DNA of 64,000 nt from Selenomonas sp. AE3005 (GCF_000686945.1 NZ_JMME01000014.1:1-64000), one strand, 5' to 3'; shown: positions 43,645 through 52,886, counted from the first letter of the stretch. Program-made: numbers and translations. Notes: generated from the sequence alone by a model not told the origin.

Positions 43645-45648
43645 TCAGCTTAAGGTCCGGATATTTACAAATACATCATAAATAGCTACGCCGGGAGCGC
43701 CGGTGCTGAGGCTGCCCAAATCGGTGGGGCGGCCGGGGTTCAGGACATTTAAGCCGCCATGCCGGCTGGTACCCTGGGCGCTGAGAAGGATGTCTGAGGC
43801 CAGGTCAGGACAGAACTTTATGGTCACGGTCAGGCTGCCATATTCGTTTTCCATAATCGCCGGATGATTGTTGGTCAGGCCGCGCTCCCGGGCCGGCTGC
43901 GGGTGAATATAAACCACAGGATATATAGGGGCGCTTTCCAGCTTGGTATGATTCTGGCCGTTGATATAACTCTGCACATGCGGAGTTATAAGATGAAAAG
44001 GAAAGGCGATGGAGGGCAGGAGCGGTCGCAGGTCCGCTGGCAGCTCGCAGCAGTGGAATTTACCATCGGTATGGGCAAAGCTGTGGTCCTGCCAGGGAAT
44101 CTCAGCATGGGGGAACAGGGCAGGCTTTTGATATAAATCATGCCAGCTGTGCAGGCCCATCTGTTGGCAGAGTTCCGGCGGCAGTTCTTCGTCCAGCAGT
44201 TCAGATTCATTTTTATGGACGGGGAAATTGCTGGTGCCGGGGGCCAGGTCATTCAGCCGCACTGCGAGGCGGCGGGCAATTTCCAGGTCACTGAGGGCGT
44301 CACCACGTGGGGGGATAGCCGGTTCGTTGATACCCAGAAAATGGCGGAAATAACCGCCGAATACATCAAGTGACTCAAATTCAGTTGTTACGGGCAGGAA
44401 TATATCGGACATTTGCGCTGTTTTGGTCATGAACTTATCGGCTGTAACCACGAGTTCCAAATCCTGCCAGGCAGCCCGTAAATCGCGCAGGGCCATATCC
44501 TGCCGCAACGGGTCACGGCAGGCAACCCAGAGGAATTTTACCGGCGGGTCTGACAGCTGCTGCAGTTCATGGGCAAAGTTGTTAATGTTGATAAAACGGG
44601 TATCCGGGCGCTTGGCGATGATAGGCTGGGGAAAATCCCACATGCCGGTATCGGCAAAGTTGACACCGCCGCCGGGAAGGCCAATGTTGCAGGTGAGCAT
44701 GGACAGGGCGTCAATCAGCCGGATGGTGAGGCCGCCGTGAATATGGCGCTGGAGGCCAAAGCCACACCAAATGTGCATGGGCTGGCTGTCGGCGATAAGA
44801 CCGGCTAAAAATTCCACAGTGGCGAGTGGCTGGTCAACGGCGGCCAATAATTCCGCCTGTCTGGCTTTACGTATAGACGTCAGCAGGGGCTGAGCGCCAA
44901 GGACGTGCTGTTCATCGACATGGAGTGCCTGCCGCTTATCAAGTATTTGCAGCAGTAAAATGGCCAGGGCTGTATCACTACCGGGGCGCAGCTGGATGTA
45001 GTAGTCGGCCTTGTGGGCTGTTTCCGTGTATACCGGGTCGATGACGACGACTTTGGCCCCCTGCTGTTTGGCGTTATAAATGGCAGTCATGGTATGTATG
45101 GAGGTCCAGGCAGGATTAACACCCCACAGGATGATGAGCCTGGCGTGCCGGAGCTGCTCTATGGGCATGGTCTTGTTGCCGCCAAAGTCCAGCCGCTGGG
45201 CGTCAATTCCCGAGGAAAAGCAGGGGGTGCCGCAGACCTGTGTGGTGGGCCCCAGGGAATTGAACAGTCCCTCCGGGGCATAGTGGAGCAGGCCGAAATT
45301 ACCGGAATACTTGTTTAGACAAAGGGGCAGCGTGGAGCCGTAGCGTTCTTTGAGGCTGATTATTTTCTGGGCGATGAGGTCAAAGGCCTCAGTCCAGGAA
45401 ATCCTATGCCAGCGTCCGGAACCGCGTTTTTTTTGCCGCATGGGATAGAGAATGCGTTTGGGGTGGTAGACCTGGGCGAGGATTTGTTCTCCCTTGGCGC
45501 AGAGATGACTGGAGGCGCCAGGCACGCTGTTGTCGCCGGTGATTTTTTCGATTCTGCCACCTGTGGTGTAGGCCAGCATGGGGCAGCTGTCATAGCAGTT
45601 ACGGGGGCAGATATGACGGGTCACCTGGTAATTATCTTGGTGAAACAT
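43645..45648 (-). CDS. Molybdopterin (bis-MGD) oxidoreductase, soluble
   Basis: 667-residue DMSO-reductase-superfamily enzyme. The N-terminal [4Fe-4S] motif is CPRNCYDSC plus a distant Cys in HLCAKG; molybdopterin-binding segments follow (LILWGVNPAWTS, VVIDPVYTETAHKADYYIQLRPGSD). The C-terminal dinucleotide-binding domain starts near residue 545. There is no Tat signal, so it works in the cytoplasm. CGTPC near residue 155 is a possible Mo-ligand region. ATG 45648 follows AAAGGAG. It is 16 bp after the ferredoxin-type gene in the same operon. The substrate is unknown; relatives include formate, sulfur-compound and transhydroxylase enzymes. Confidence 0.88.
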   Translation of the reverse strand: MFHQDNYQVTRHICPRNCYDSCPMLAYTTGGRIEKITGDNSVPGASSHLCAKGEQILAQVYHPKRILYPMRQKKRGSGRWHRISWTEAFDLIAQKIISLKERYGSTLPLCLNKYSGNFGLLHYAPEGLFNSLGPTTQVCGTPCFSSGIDAQRLDFGGNKTMPIEQLRHARLIILWGVNPAWTSIHTMTAIYNAKQQGAKVVVIDPVYTETAHKADYYIQLRPGSDTALAILLLQILDKRQALHVDEQHVLGAQPLLTSIRKARQAELLAAVDQPLATVEFLAGLIADSQPMHIWCGFGLQRHIHGGLTIRLIDALSMLTCNIGLPGGGVNFADTGMWDFPQPIIAKRPDTRFININNFAHELQQLSDPPVKFLWVACRDPLRQDMALRDLRAAWQDLELVVTADKFMTKTAQMSDIFLPVTTEFESLDVFGGYFRHFLGINEPAIPPRGDALSDLEIARRLAVRLNDLAPGTSNFPVHKNESELLDEELPPELCQQMGLHSWHDLYQKPALFPHAEIPWQDHSFAHTDGKFHCCELPADLRPLLPSIAFPFHLITPHVQSYINGQNHTKLESAPIYPVVYIHPQPARERGLTNNHPAIMENEYGSLTVTIKFCPDLASDILLSAQGTSRHGGLNVLNPGRPTDLGSLSTGAPGVAIYDVFVNIRTLS

Positions 45649-45664
45649 ACTGCTAACTCCTTTG

Positions 45665-46492
45665 TCAGTGAATTTCCTGCTGGCCGGTGTACTCCGGCAG
45701 CAGCTGCAGGGCATGGGCAGGGCAGCTGTTGACGCAAAGGCCGCAGCCGCTGCATTTTTGCGCGGTGAAAATAAGTTGGCCGCTGTTAAACTGCAGAGCC
45801 TTTTCCGGACACATGTTAATACAGAGACCGCAGTGGCTGCAGGTGCTGTTGATTTTTAGTCCGGGGAACAGGCTGCAGGGGGCAGCGTGCTGTTTTTCCA
45901 GCCAGACCACAGGGTCGAAGGCGTACTGGTATTGCTTTTGGGCCTGTGCCATTTTCTGGGCCTCGTTGGAGGCGGCCTTAAACAGCGACCGGAAAAAAGA
46001 GCGCCGTCCTACCGCTGCCGGCGGCGTGGCAGGTGCCGGCTTGACCTTTACCAGTTTTAGCAGGGGCCGGCCGGCTGCTTGCAGGGCGTCATTACAGGCG
46101 TCGATTTCTGCTGCCAGCCACCGGGCTACGGCAGGTTTGCATTCCTGGCAGCGGGAGGTGTCGATGGCCAGCGGCTGCAAACCTGCCAGCGCCCAAAGTA
46201 TACGGCGGTTTAAAAAGCCCAGACAGGGAAAGCCCTGATGGCTGGCTTTTTGACACATCAGAACAGGTGGCGTGAGGCTGCGAACACTGTTGAGACCGCT
46301 GTCATAGTCCGTATCGCTCAGGATAGCGCCCACGGGACAATGGGCGGTGCAAAGTCCGCAGTTGTCGCATTTGGCAGCGTCGATTTGCCGCTGGCTGACT
46401 GCCTGCTGCGGACAGTGCTCTGCACATTGCTGGCAGTCCGTGCCGGGGTAGCTGCAGAGGCAGCGGATTAAATCAATTGTGCGTTGGGCCAC
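45665..46492 (-). CDS. Polyferredoxin-like 4Fe-4S protein
   Basis: 275-residue electron-transfer protein. Cys-rich clusters occur at both ends: CLCSYPGTDCQQCAEHCP and CDNCGLCTAHCP (about 11-55) and CSHCGLCINMCP and CSGCGLCVNSCP (about 218-262), enough for four [4Fe-4S] centres. The middle has further cysteines (CQECKPAV). It probably passes electrons to or from the molybdoenzyme encoded next. ATG 46492 is divergent from the DmsB-like gene, across a 16-bp palindrome. Confidence 0.85.
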   Translation of the reverse strand: MAQRTIDLIRCLCSYPGTDCQQCAEHCPQQAVSQRQIDAAKCDNCGLCTAHCPVGAILSDTDYDSGLNSVRSLTPPVLMCQKASHQGFPCLGFLNRRILWALAGLQPLAIDTSRCQECKPAVARWLAAEIDACNDALQAAGRPLLKLVKVKPAPATPPAAVGRRSFFRSLFKAASNEAQKMAQAQKQYQYAFDPVVWLEKQHAAPCSLFPGLKINSTCSHCGLCINMCPEKALQFNSGQLIFTAQKCSGCGLCVNSCPAHALQLLPEYTGQQEIH

Positions 46493-46527
46493 ATATTTAG
46501 CCCCCTTTCTGGTATTTTTGTGGTATC

Positions 46528-46543
46528 ATACTATATATAGTAT
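46528..46543. promoter_or_regulatory. Perfect palindrome ATACTATATATAGTAT in the divergent promoter region
   Basis: A 16-bp perfect palindrome in the 78-bp gap between the divergent ferredoxin operons. It overlaps likely -10 sequences (TATAGCATAAT at 46541-46551 on the + strand), so it can serve as an operator for both directions. The adjacent CdaR-like protein is a candidate ligand (inference). Confidence 0.6.
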
Positions 46544-46570
46544 AGCATAATTCTAAGGGAGGGAAGGGCA

Positions 46571-47134
46571 GTGAAACTGCGTCAATTAGGTTTTTCGGTT
46601 GATTTATCACGCTGTGTAGGCTGCCGGGCCTGCGAACTAGCCTGCCAGCATAAGCACCCGGACACCCTGCATGGGTACCGGCGTGTACGCCTGCTGTCGG
46701 AAAAAAGCCGGGAACAGGGATTTTTGACCATGGCCTGTAATCATTGCGTTTCCCCGGAATGTATGCGGGTTTGTCCTGTAGGCTGTTATGAAAAACACCG
46801 TGACGGGATAGTACTGCATAACAGTGTTAAATGTATCGGCTGCGGCCGGTGTGTGGGTGCCTGCCCGTTTCATGCGCCAGTTATCCTGCCGCGGACGGGG
46901 AAAGTTGATAAATGTGATTTCTGCCGGGAACGGCTGCAGGCAGGAAAAATGCCCTTGTGTGTCGAAGCATGTCCTGTCGAGGCTTTGGGCGTGTGTCAGA
47001 TTGACTGCGACGCGGAAATTCGCCGCGATAATATGGTCGAGCAGTACACACAGCCGGCATTGAAGTTTATTAAGGGGAAAGAGCCAATATGTTTTTGGCG
47101 AGGGGAAGAAAATAAAAATGAGGAAAGAAAGTAA
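46571..47134 (+). CDS. DmsB-type 4Fe-4S electron-transfer subunit
   Basis: 187-residue iron-sulfur protein of the molybdoenzyme beta-subunit type. Four Cys clusters: CVGCRACELACQ, CNHCVSPECMRVCP, CIGCGRCVGACP and CDFCRERLQAGKMPLCVEACP (given here in short pieces), enough for four [4Fe-4S] centres. GTG 46571 follows GGGAGGG. It lies divergent to the molybdoenzyme operon and very probably forms its electron-transfer partner. It overlaps the next regulator gene by 17 bp. Confidence 0.88.
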   Translation: MKLRQLGFSVDLSRCVGCRACELACQHKHPDTLHGYRRVRLLSEKSREQGFLTMACNHCVSPECMRVCPVGCYEKHRDGIVLHNSVKCIGCGRCVGACPFHAPVILPRTGKVDKCDFCRERLQAGKMPLCVEACPVEALGVCQIDCDAEIRRDNMVEQYTQPALKFIKGKEPICFWRGEENKNEERK

Positions 47135-48299
47135 AGCTGCGGCTTTATGGCAGGAGCATACTCCTGAGGGGAAGATAACTCTGGCCCGGCAGCTTACAGA
47201 TATAGAGTTTTTGTTATTAGATGACCGGGGAGATCTGCGCTGCCAGACGGCTGCTTTTCCGCCAGCGCAGCTCTCTTTGCTGCGCAACCGCCGGCAGGCG
47301 TTTATCCGTCATGACATGGCGGTTTTTGCGCAACTGACGATACGGGAACTGGAGCAGGATGACCGGGTGCTGGGCTGGCTGATAGCTGACTGTCCGGCAG
47401 AGCAGCTGAAAGCCGATGGCCTGGCTGTGCTGGAAGAACTTTCCCGGCACATGACTTTTTTGCTATGGCATGAGCTGGAGATACGGGAAACCCAGCGGCA
47501 GCACAGGGACCCGTTTTTGTATGATGTGTTGTATAACAACTTTAGCTCGGCAGAAGAAGTTATCCGCATGGGGCGTCTTTGGAAGATGAATTTTGATAAG
47601 CCGCACCATGTGGTCGTGGTCGAATTTGACAAGCCACTGCCTGGAGATAAAAATGACCAGCTGCTGGCTGAGCTGGACAATGAGTGGATGCGCGTGCTGT
47701 CGGCACGGTTTGTGCAGCCGATTTTGATGCTGCTGCGTATGCAGCTGGTGGTGCTCTTTGAGGAAAACCGTACGCCGCCGCGCAGCCAGAGTGAACTGGC
47801 ACAAATTATGGCGGACGCTGTGGCCAAAGTCAAACAGGACTTTCCGAACATACCGCCATTTTCCGTGGGCATTGGCCGGCTGCATTACAGCGTGACGGAA
47901 ATCTGCCGCAGCTTTCAGGAGGCACGGCAGGCGCTGAGCCTGGGGCGTTTCCGGCAGCCGGAAAACGGTATCACCTGTTATGAGAATCTCGGTGTTTTGA
48001 AACTGCTGTCCCATATCCGCATTGAGGAATTGGACGATTATGTGCAGGAAACCTTAGGGACGCTGATTAAATACGATGGTGATAATCATACGGATTATAT
48101 GCACACTTTGGAGATATACTTTCAGGAGAATGAATCCCTGCCACAGGCAGCGGAACGCCTGTTTATCCATGCCAACACCCTGCGCAACCGCCTGCGGAAG
48201 ATTGAAACGGTCATGGGCGTCAATCTGGCACATTCTGAAGTACGGGGCAGGTATTATGTGGCCTGCCTGGCTTTGCGGATTGTGCGTCATTCCATATAA
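47118..48299 (+). CDS. CdaR/PucR-type transcriptional regulator
   Basis: 393-residue regulator. The C-terminal HTH_30 domain (AAERLFIHANTLRNRLRKIE, about 345-365) and the central GGDEF-like fold are typical of the CdaR/PucR group. The N-terminal ~120 residues look like a sensory domain. The ATG lies within the preceding gene (17-bp overlap), so it is co-expressed with the iron-sulfur subunit and probably regulates the divergent molybdoenzyme operon. CdaR proteins usually sense small organic acids; the ligand here is unknown. Confidence 0.85.
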   Translation: MRKESKAAALWQEHTPEGKITLARQLTDIEFLLLDDRGDLRCQTAAFPPAQLSLLRNRRQAFIRHDMAVFAQLTIRELEQDDRVLGWLIADCPAEQLKADGLAVLEELSRHMTFLLWHELEIRETQRQHRDPFLYDVLYNNFSSAEEVIRMGRLWKMNFDKPHHVVVVEFDKPLPGDKNDQLLAELDNEWMRVLSARFVQPILMLLRMQLVVLFEENRTPPRSQSELAQIMADAVAKVKQDFPNIPPFSVGIGRLHYSVTEICRSFQEARQALSLGRFRQPENGITCYENLGVLKLLSHIRIEELDDYVQETLGTLIKYDGDNHTDYMHTLEIYFQENESLPQAAERLFIHANTLRNRLRKIETVMGVNLAHSEVRGRYYVACLALRIVRHSI

Positions 48300-48414
48300 C
48301 TTGCGTATATGTCAGGTGATTGTATTTTTTTATAACTGCGAGGGGCAATTATTGGATAAATTTACAGTTGTGGGGCCGTTATTATGACATATAATAAGCA
48401 TGTAGTGTTCAACA

Positions 48415-48454
48415 GGTATTACTGCTAGTTCCCCAATCCCCTTTCAGTAATACC
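48415..48454. repeat. Hairpin after the CdaR-like gene
   Basis: GGTATTACTG (48415-48424) pairs perfectly with CAGTAATACC (48445-48454) around a C-rich 20-nt loop. No T-run follows. It lies in a 240-bp gap that otherwise holds only the terminator at 48490. Confidence 0.6.
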
Positions 48455-48489
48455 AAGCGGGCTTCCCTATGTTCGCGTAAATAGATAAA

Positions 48490-48540
48490 GACACCAAACA
48501 GGTATAATCCCCAAAATCCTGTTTGGTGTCATTTTTTTTA
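48490..48540. terminator. Terminator between convergent CdaR-like and GGDEF genes
   Basis: A 13-bp stem GACACCAAACAGG (48490-48502)/CCTGTTTGGTGTC (48518-48530) followed by ATTTTTTTTA on the + strand; the last bases form the GGDEF gene's stop codon. Confidence 0.9.
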
Positions 48541-49665
48541 CTGTTTGACCAAAAGTGAGTTTAGCAGTTTTTCCATACAACTGAGGGTGCTTTCCAATTC
48601 CTGGACACGCGCCTGCAGTTCCACAATGGTTTCTGACTGTTCCGTATCGTGGACTGCCTGGGATGATGAAACGGCCGCGGCAGAGTTGTCCTGCCGACCG
48701 ATAAGCTCGGAACTTATCGGCATATCATGGTCGTACAGTACATACTGGCCTTTGCCGCGGCGCTTGGCCTCGTACAAGGCTTGGTCAGCATGATTGAATA
48801 ACTCCCGGTAGCTTTGACCATGCTGTGGAAACTGTGCAGCTCCCACACTGATGGAAAAAGCATGAGTTTTGCTGCCGGCATTAAACACTCGCGACAGACT
48901 GCGGCACAAGCGGGCACAGTGCCTGGCTGTAACTTCCGGGCTGGCCATTCCTGGCAGCATGACGATGAATTCATCGCCGCCGATACGTCCCCTGATATCG
49001 GTTTGCCGGAAATTACTATTGATGGCCCGGCCCATTTCCCTAAGGACCGCGTCACCAAAGAGGTGGCCGAAGGTGTCATTGATGGACTTAAAATCGTCGG
49101 CATCGACAATGAGCAGGGTGACAGAGTCTTTTTCCGGACTCAGCTGGCGCAGGGCCGTACAGATTTGCTTTTGGGCTGTTCCTTTACAGAGCAGGCCCGT
49201 GAGTTCATCGATACTGGCCCGGCGGTTTATCCGCTCCTGCCATAGCCGTTCGGCCTGTATATTGCGAATGTTGCCAAAGGCAACTACCGGGATATGCTTA
49301 TCATTATAATATGTAATTAGGCGTATTTCTGACCATAACCACTGTGGCTTTTTGCGGCCGCGTAGACGCAGCCGGGCAGACAGCTGATGACGCTGGTCTG
49401 CGGAGTGATTATGAAAAATACTGTGAAAATAGGATTCAAGCATGTTGGCATCGTCGGGATGGACTATACCGTCGAGGGCAAGTCGTGTCGAGGCACGGGT
49501 AAAACGGGCAGGCAGGTCATAGCGGTGCCTGCAGGTATTCTTGCGGAGCTTGAATGTATCAGCTGTCAAATCCCATTGGAAAAAGATTACGTTGTCTTGT
49601 GTTTCTAGTGCTTCGTATACGGTAGGAGTGAATTCTTTGGGAATGATAGCGGAGACGTTTGCCAT
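48538..49665 (-). CDS. PAS-GGDEF diguanylate cyclase (with I-site)
   Basis: 375-residue cytosolic enzyme. N-terminal PAS-like domain (about 20-140; LDGIVHPDD), a GGDEF domain (about 155-310) with DADDFKSINDTFGH and the active motif RIGGDEF, and an allosteric I-site RQTD exactly five residues upstream, so product inhibition by c-di-GMP is expected. The C-terminal ~60 residues form a predicted coiled coil (VELQARVQELESTL). ATG 49665 follows GGAG. It lies divergent to levR and upstream of the three tandem membrane cyclases, but unlike them it keeps the I-site. Confidence 0.92.
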   Translation of the reverse strand: MANVSAIIPKEFTPTVYEALETQDNVIFFQWDLTADTFKLRKNTCRHRYDLPARFTRASTRLALDGIVHPDDANMLESYFHSIFHNHSADQRHQLSARLRLRGRKKPQWLWSEIRLITYYNDKHIPVVAFGNIRNIQAERLWQERINRRASIDELTGLLCKGTAQKQICTALRQLSPEKDSVTLLIVDADDFKSINDTFGHLFGDAVLREMGRAINSNFRQTDIRGRIGGDEFIVMLPGMASPEVTARHCARLCRSLSRVFNAGSKTHAFSISVGAAQFPQHGQSYRELFNHADQALYEAKRRGKGQYVLYDHDMPISSELIGRQDNSAAAVSSSQAVHDTEQSETIVELQARVQELESTLSCMEKLLNSLLVKQ

Positions 49666-49832
49666 AGGCTACTCCTTTATCAGATAAAACTTTCCGTAAA
49701 CTATATACAATTATAACAATTAGAAGGCGTTGGTGCAAGCATTCGTAGGGACTTAAGTACCTATTTTGTGTTGATGGCATAAATTTGTTTGGTTGTAGTT
49801 GCTATTTTTAATACACTGTTATATTATCTAGG

Positions 49833-49843
49833 AAGAGTATCGA
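49833..49843 (+). promoter_or_regulatory. Shared 11-mer AAGAGTATCGA upstream of levR
   Basis: The same 11 bases occur at 52734-52744, upstream of the sigma-54 promoter of the PTS operon. It may be a LevR-binding or autoregulatory element. Confidence 0.4.
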
Positions 49844-49856
49844 TAGGAGTGATACA

Positions 49857-52658
49857 GTGAAACGCAGTGAACGAATTTATACCTATATAAAAGAACAGTC
49901 GGCACAGCTGCCGGCGGATAAACTGACAGGTCAGATTGGCCTGGACGCGCAGGAAATAGCAGATAAGCTGGATATTTTGCGCAATAACGTATCCAAGGAA
50001 CTAAATGAACTGCACCGGCAGGATAAAATCGTCAAGTTTACCGGCCGTCCTGTCCGTTATTTTGACAGGGAAACGCTGGCTGCTCTGCTGAATGTGGATT
50101 TGGACCAGGGACCGTATCAGTTCAGGGATATAGAAGAATGCCGGCGCCTGTTCGGGGCTGGCGGTCAGGACGAAAATCCCTTTGCCCGGCTCATCGGTGC
50201 GGATAAGAGTCTTAAACGGCAGGTGGAACAGGGGAAGGCAGCTATCCTCTATCCGCCTGATGGCCTGCATACCCTGATTGTGGGACAGACCGGTGTCGGC
50301 AAGACCTTGTTTGCCCATATGATGTTTGCTTATGGCAAGGCCATGAAAAAATTTGGGGAAGAGGCTCCGTTTATCACCTTTAACTGCGCTGATTACTATA
50401 ACAATCCGCAGCTCCTCATCTCCCATGTGTTCGGCCATATCAAGGGCGCTTTTACCGGGGCGGATACGGCTAAGGCCGGCCTGGTGGAGGCGGCTGACGG
50501 CGGTGTGCTGTTCCTGGACGAAATCCACCGTCTGCCCCCGGAAGGGCAGGAAATGATTTTCTACTTTATGGATACGGGTACGTTCAACCGTCTGGGTGAA
50601 ACAACGCGCAGCCGCCGGGCCAAGGTGCTGATTATCGGCGCTACTACGGAGGACCCTAATTCTGCGCTGACCAAAACCTTTGTGCGCCGTATTCCCAATA
50701 TCATCACGATTAAGCCGCTGGCCGAACGCACCCTGGAAGAAAAGCTGGATATCCTGAAACTGTTGTTTATGGAAGAGGCGCAGCGCGTCAAAAAGCCTAT
50801 CCGTATCAGTGTGGAGGCGGTAAAAGCCCTGATTGGCAGCATCGGTACCGGCAATGTCGGCCAGCTGAAATCCAATATCAAGCTGCTGTGTGCGCAGGCT
50901 TTTTTGAATGGTATCGACAATCCGAGCTTTATCGAGGCTGATTTCCGCATGCTGCCGGCCAGTGTCAGGGATGGGCTGCTTACCCTGTCGGCCAACCGGC
51001 AGGCTCTGGCCGAACTGACGCAGTACGTCAGTGAACCGCTCCTTGTATCACCGCCGGGCGGTAAATTCAAGCTGGCAGACGAAGGCAGCAAGGAAGGCTT
51101 TAACCTTTACCAGGTGGTGGAAAATAAGGTGGCCCTGCTCAAAGGTGAGGGTATCAGCGATGAACTCATCAAGCAGATTGTGGCTACAGATGTGAATGTT
51201 TACGTTAAAGACCTATATAATAAGAAACATTCCGTCAACATGACCACCCGGGAACGGCTGTTAAAGATAGTGGACGAAACGCTGGTGGATTTCTCGGAGC
51301 AGGTTTCCCTGTATGTGCAAAAGCGCATGAACCGCAGTTACCGCGACAGATTCCTTTATGCGTTCAGCCTGCATTTATCCGCGTTCCTGAAACGTGTCAA
51401 GTCCAAGGAAACCATTCCCTACACGGAGATTGAAGGGGCGCTGCCGCAGGATTCCGAGTACATGCGCGTGGCAGAGGAAATCGGCGGCCTGATTGAGGAA
51501 CACTATAATATCGGCGTACCGCAGGCGGAAATCGAATACATCGCCCTGCTGATTGAGTCGGCCAATGATGATGAACTCGAAGAAAAAATCATCATTTTGG
51601 TGGCCACGCATGGCAAGAATACAGCCAGCTCCATGGTGGACGTGGCCAAGCGCCTGTTCAGCTCCACTAATACGGATATCATTGCCATTGATATGCCGCT
51701 GGAGGTCAATCCCCAGGAGATTTTGGACCAGACGACGGCCATGCTGCGCGGTATGGAATGCCAAAAGGGCGTGCTGATACTGGCGGATATGGGCTCGCTC
51801 TGTAATATCGGGGCCTCGCTGTCGGAACAGCTCAAAATTCCGGTACGGACGCTGGACATGGTATCGACGCCGTTGATACTCGAGGCCATGCGCAAAGTGG
51901 ATATCGCCGGTATGGATTTGGATAGTATCTATGAATCCCTGCGCAGTTTCAAAGGGTATGAGGCTGTTGATACACATGAAGAACCGCTTAATACACAGGA
52001 CGCCATTGTGACCATTTGCTCGTCAGGCCACGGGGCAGCCATGAAGATAAAAGCGCTGGTCGAAGATGTACTGCGTCATGCCGGCAGGTTTATGGAAGTC
52101 ATTCCCGTGGGAGTGATGCACCTGGAGGAACGCCTGACGGAGATTGCCGCTGAGTATCATATCGTAGCGGCGGTGGGCATGAAGAAACCGGCAATGAATG
52201 TACCGTTTATTCCGCTGGAACAGCTGATTGACGGGGAAGGGGAGCGTATCCTCATGGAATTGGTGGCTGGCAGTGACATACATATTATGTCGCCGGTGGC
52301 TGATGGCAAGGGAAAAAACACTATGGTCGTACAGCGCCTGTGCGAAGAATCCCTGCAAAGATTCCTGACCTTCCTGAATCCGGCCAAAGTCATGAGTGTA
52401 TTACTGGATTTTGACAGGCAGCTGGAAAAGGAACTGCATTTAAACCTGTCCAATCCGCTGCGCGTGCGCCTGCTGGTACATTGCGGCTGTGCTTTGGAAC
52501 GCGTTGTAACCCGCAGCCCGCTGGTCTATAAGGATGACAAGTCAGCGGTGGACGAAAAGAAACTCATAGCCTTGAAGAAGGCTGCACAAATCTTTGACGA
52601 AACGCTGAAATTGCGGTTTGACGAAGATGAATATTATTTTATGGCGAATATGCTGTGA
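49857..52658 (+). CDS. levR: LevR-type sigma-54-dependent PTS regulator
   Basis: 933-residue activator of sigma-54 RNA polymerase, controlled by PTS phosphorylation. Order: N-terminal HTH (about 1-75), sigma-54 AAA+ domain (Walker A GQTGVGKT near 143; sigma-54 contact loop GAFTGA near 198; Walker B GGVLFLDE), PRD1 (about 455-560), EIIA-Man-like domain (IILVATHGKNTAS, about 575-700), EIIB-like region (TICSSGHGAAMK) and PRD2 (about 825-930). GTG 49857 follows TAGGAG. The adjacent PTS operon has a matching sigma-54 promoter, so it is the obvious target. rpoN is not in this window. Confidence 0.94.
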   Translation: MKRSERIYTYIKEQSAQLPADKLTGQIGLDAQEIADKLDILRNNVSKELNELHRQDKIVKFTGRPVRYFDRETLAALLNVDLDQGPYQFRDIEECRRLFGAGGQDENPFARLIGADKSLKRQVEQGKAAILYPPDGLHTLIVGQTGVGKTLFAHMMFAYGKAMKKFGEEAPFITFNCADYYNNPQLLISHVFGHIKGAFTGADTAKAGLVEAADGGVLFLDEIHRLPPEGQEMIFYFMDTGTFNRLGETTRSRRAKVLIIGATTEDPNSALTKTFVRRIPNIITIKPLAERTLEEKLDILKLLFMEEAQRVKKPIRISVEAVKALIGSIGTGNVGQLKSNIKLLCAQAFLNGIDNPSFIEADFRMLPASVRDGLLTLSANRQALAELTQYVSEPLLVSPPGGKFKLADEGSKEGFNLYQVVENKVALLKGEGISDELIKQIVATDVNVYVKDLYNKKHSVNMTTRERLLKIVDETLVDFSEQVSLYVQKRMNRSYRDRFLYAFSLHLSAFLKRVKSKETIPYTEIEGALPQDSEYMRVAEEIGGLIEEHYNIGVPQAEIEYIALLIESANDDELEEKIIILVATHGKNTASSMVDVAKRLFSSTNTDIIAIDMPLEVNPQEILDQTTAMLRGMECQKGVLILADMGSLCNIGASLSEQLKIPVRTLDMVSTPLILEAMRKVDIAGMDLDSIYESLRSFKGYEAVDTHEEPLNTQDAIVTICSSGHGAAMKIKALVEDVLRHAGRFMEVIPVGVMHLEERLTEIAAEYHIVAAVGMKKPAMNVPFIPLEQLIDGEGERILMELVAGSDIHIMSPVADGKGKNTMVVQRLCEESLQRFLTFLNPAKVMSVLLDFDRQLEKELHLNLSNPLRVRLLVHCGCALERVVTRSPLVYKDDKSAVDEKKLIALKKAAQIFDETLKLRFDEDEYYFMANML

Positions 52659-52669
52659 TACAGATAATG

Positions 52670-52706
52670 CACTATGACAATGACATTTGTCATAGTGTAT
52701 TTTTTT
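52670..52706 (+). terminator. Intrinsic terminator after levR
   Basis: An 11-bp stem CACTATGACAA (52670-52680)/TTGTCATAGTG (52687-52697) followed by a run of eight T. Confidence 0.93.
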
Positions 52707-52733
52707 TGGCGTGATGACGGTCATTTTTATAAA

Positions 52734-52744
52734 AAGAGTATCGA
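52734..52744 (+). promoter_or_regulatory. Shared 11-mer AAGAGTATCGA upstream of the PTS operon
   Basis: Identical to 49833-49843 and about 130 bp upstream of the sigma-54 promoter, a usual distance for an activator site. Near-repeats GAGTGTATTA and AAGTGTATCA follow at 52746-52765 and could be further binding half-sites. Confidence 0.45.
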
Positions 52745-52870
52745 AGAGTGTATTAAAGTGTATCAAAATATCATTTATAGTATCATAAGTCAAATATTTT
52801 TATGAAAAAAACGTGGAAAACCTAGGGAAAACAAACGAAAGAATAAAATTTCGCTTTTGATACACAAAGT

Positions 52871-52886
52871 TGGCACGCTGTTTGCA
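52871..52886 (+). promoter_or_regulatory. Sigma-54 promoter of the mannose-family PTS operon
   Basis: TGGCACG-CTGT-TTGCA matches the sigma-54 consensus exactly at both the -24 and -12 elements. It lies ~90 bp before the EIIA gene and is preceded by the LevR gene, whose AAA+ domain activates this class of promoter. Confidence 0.95.
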
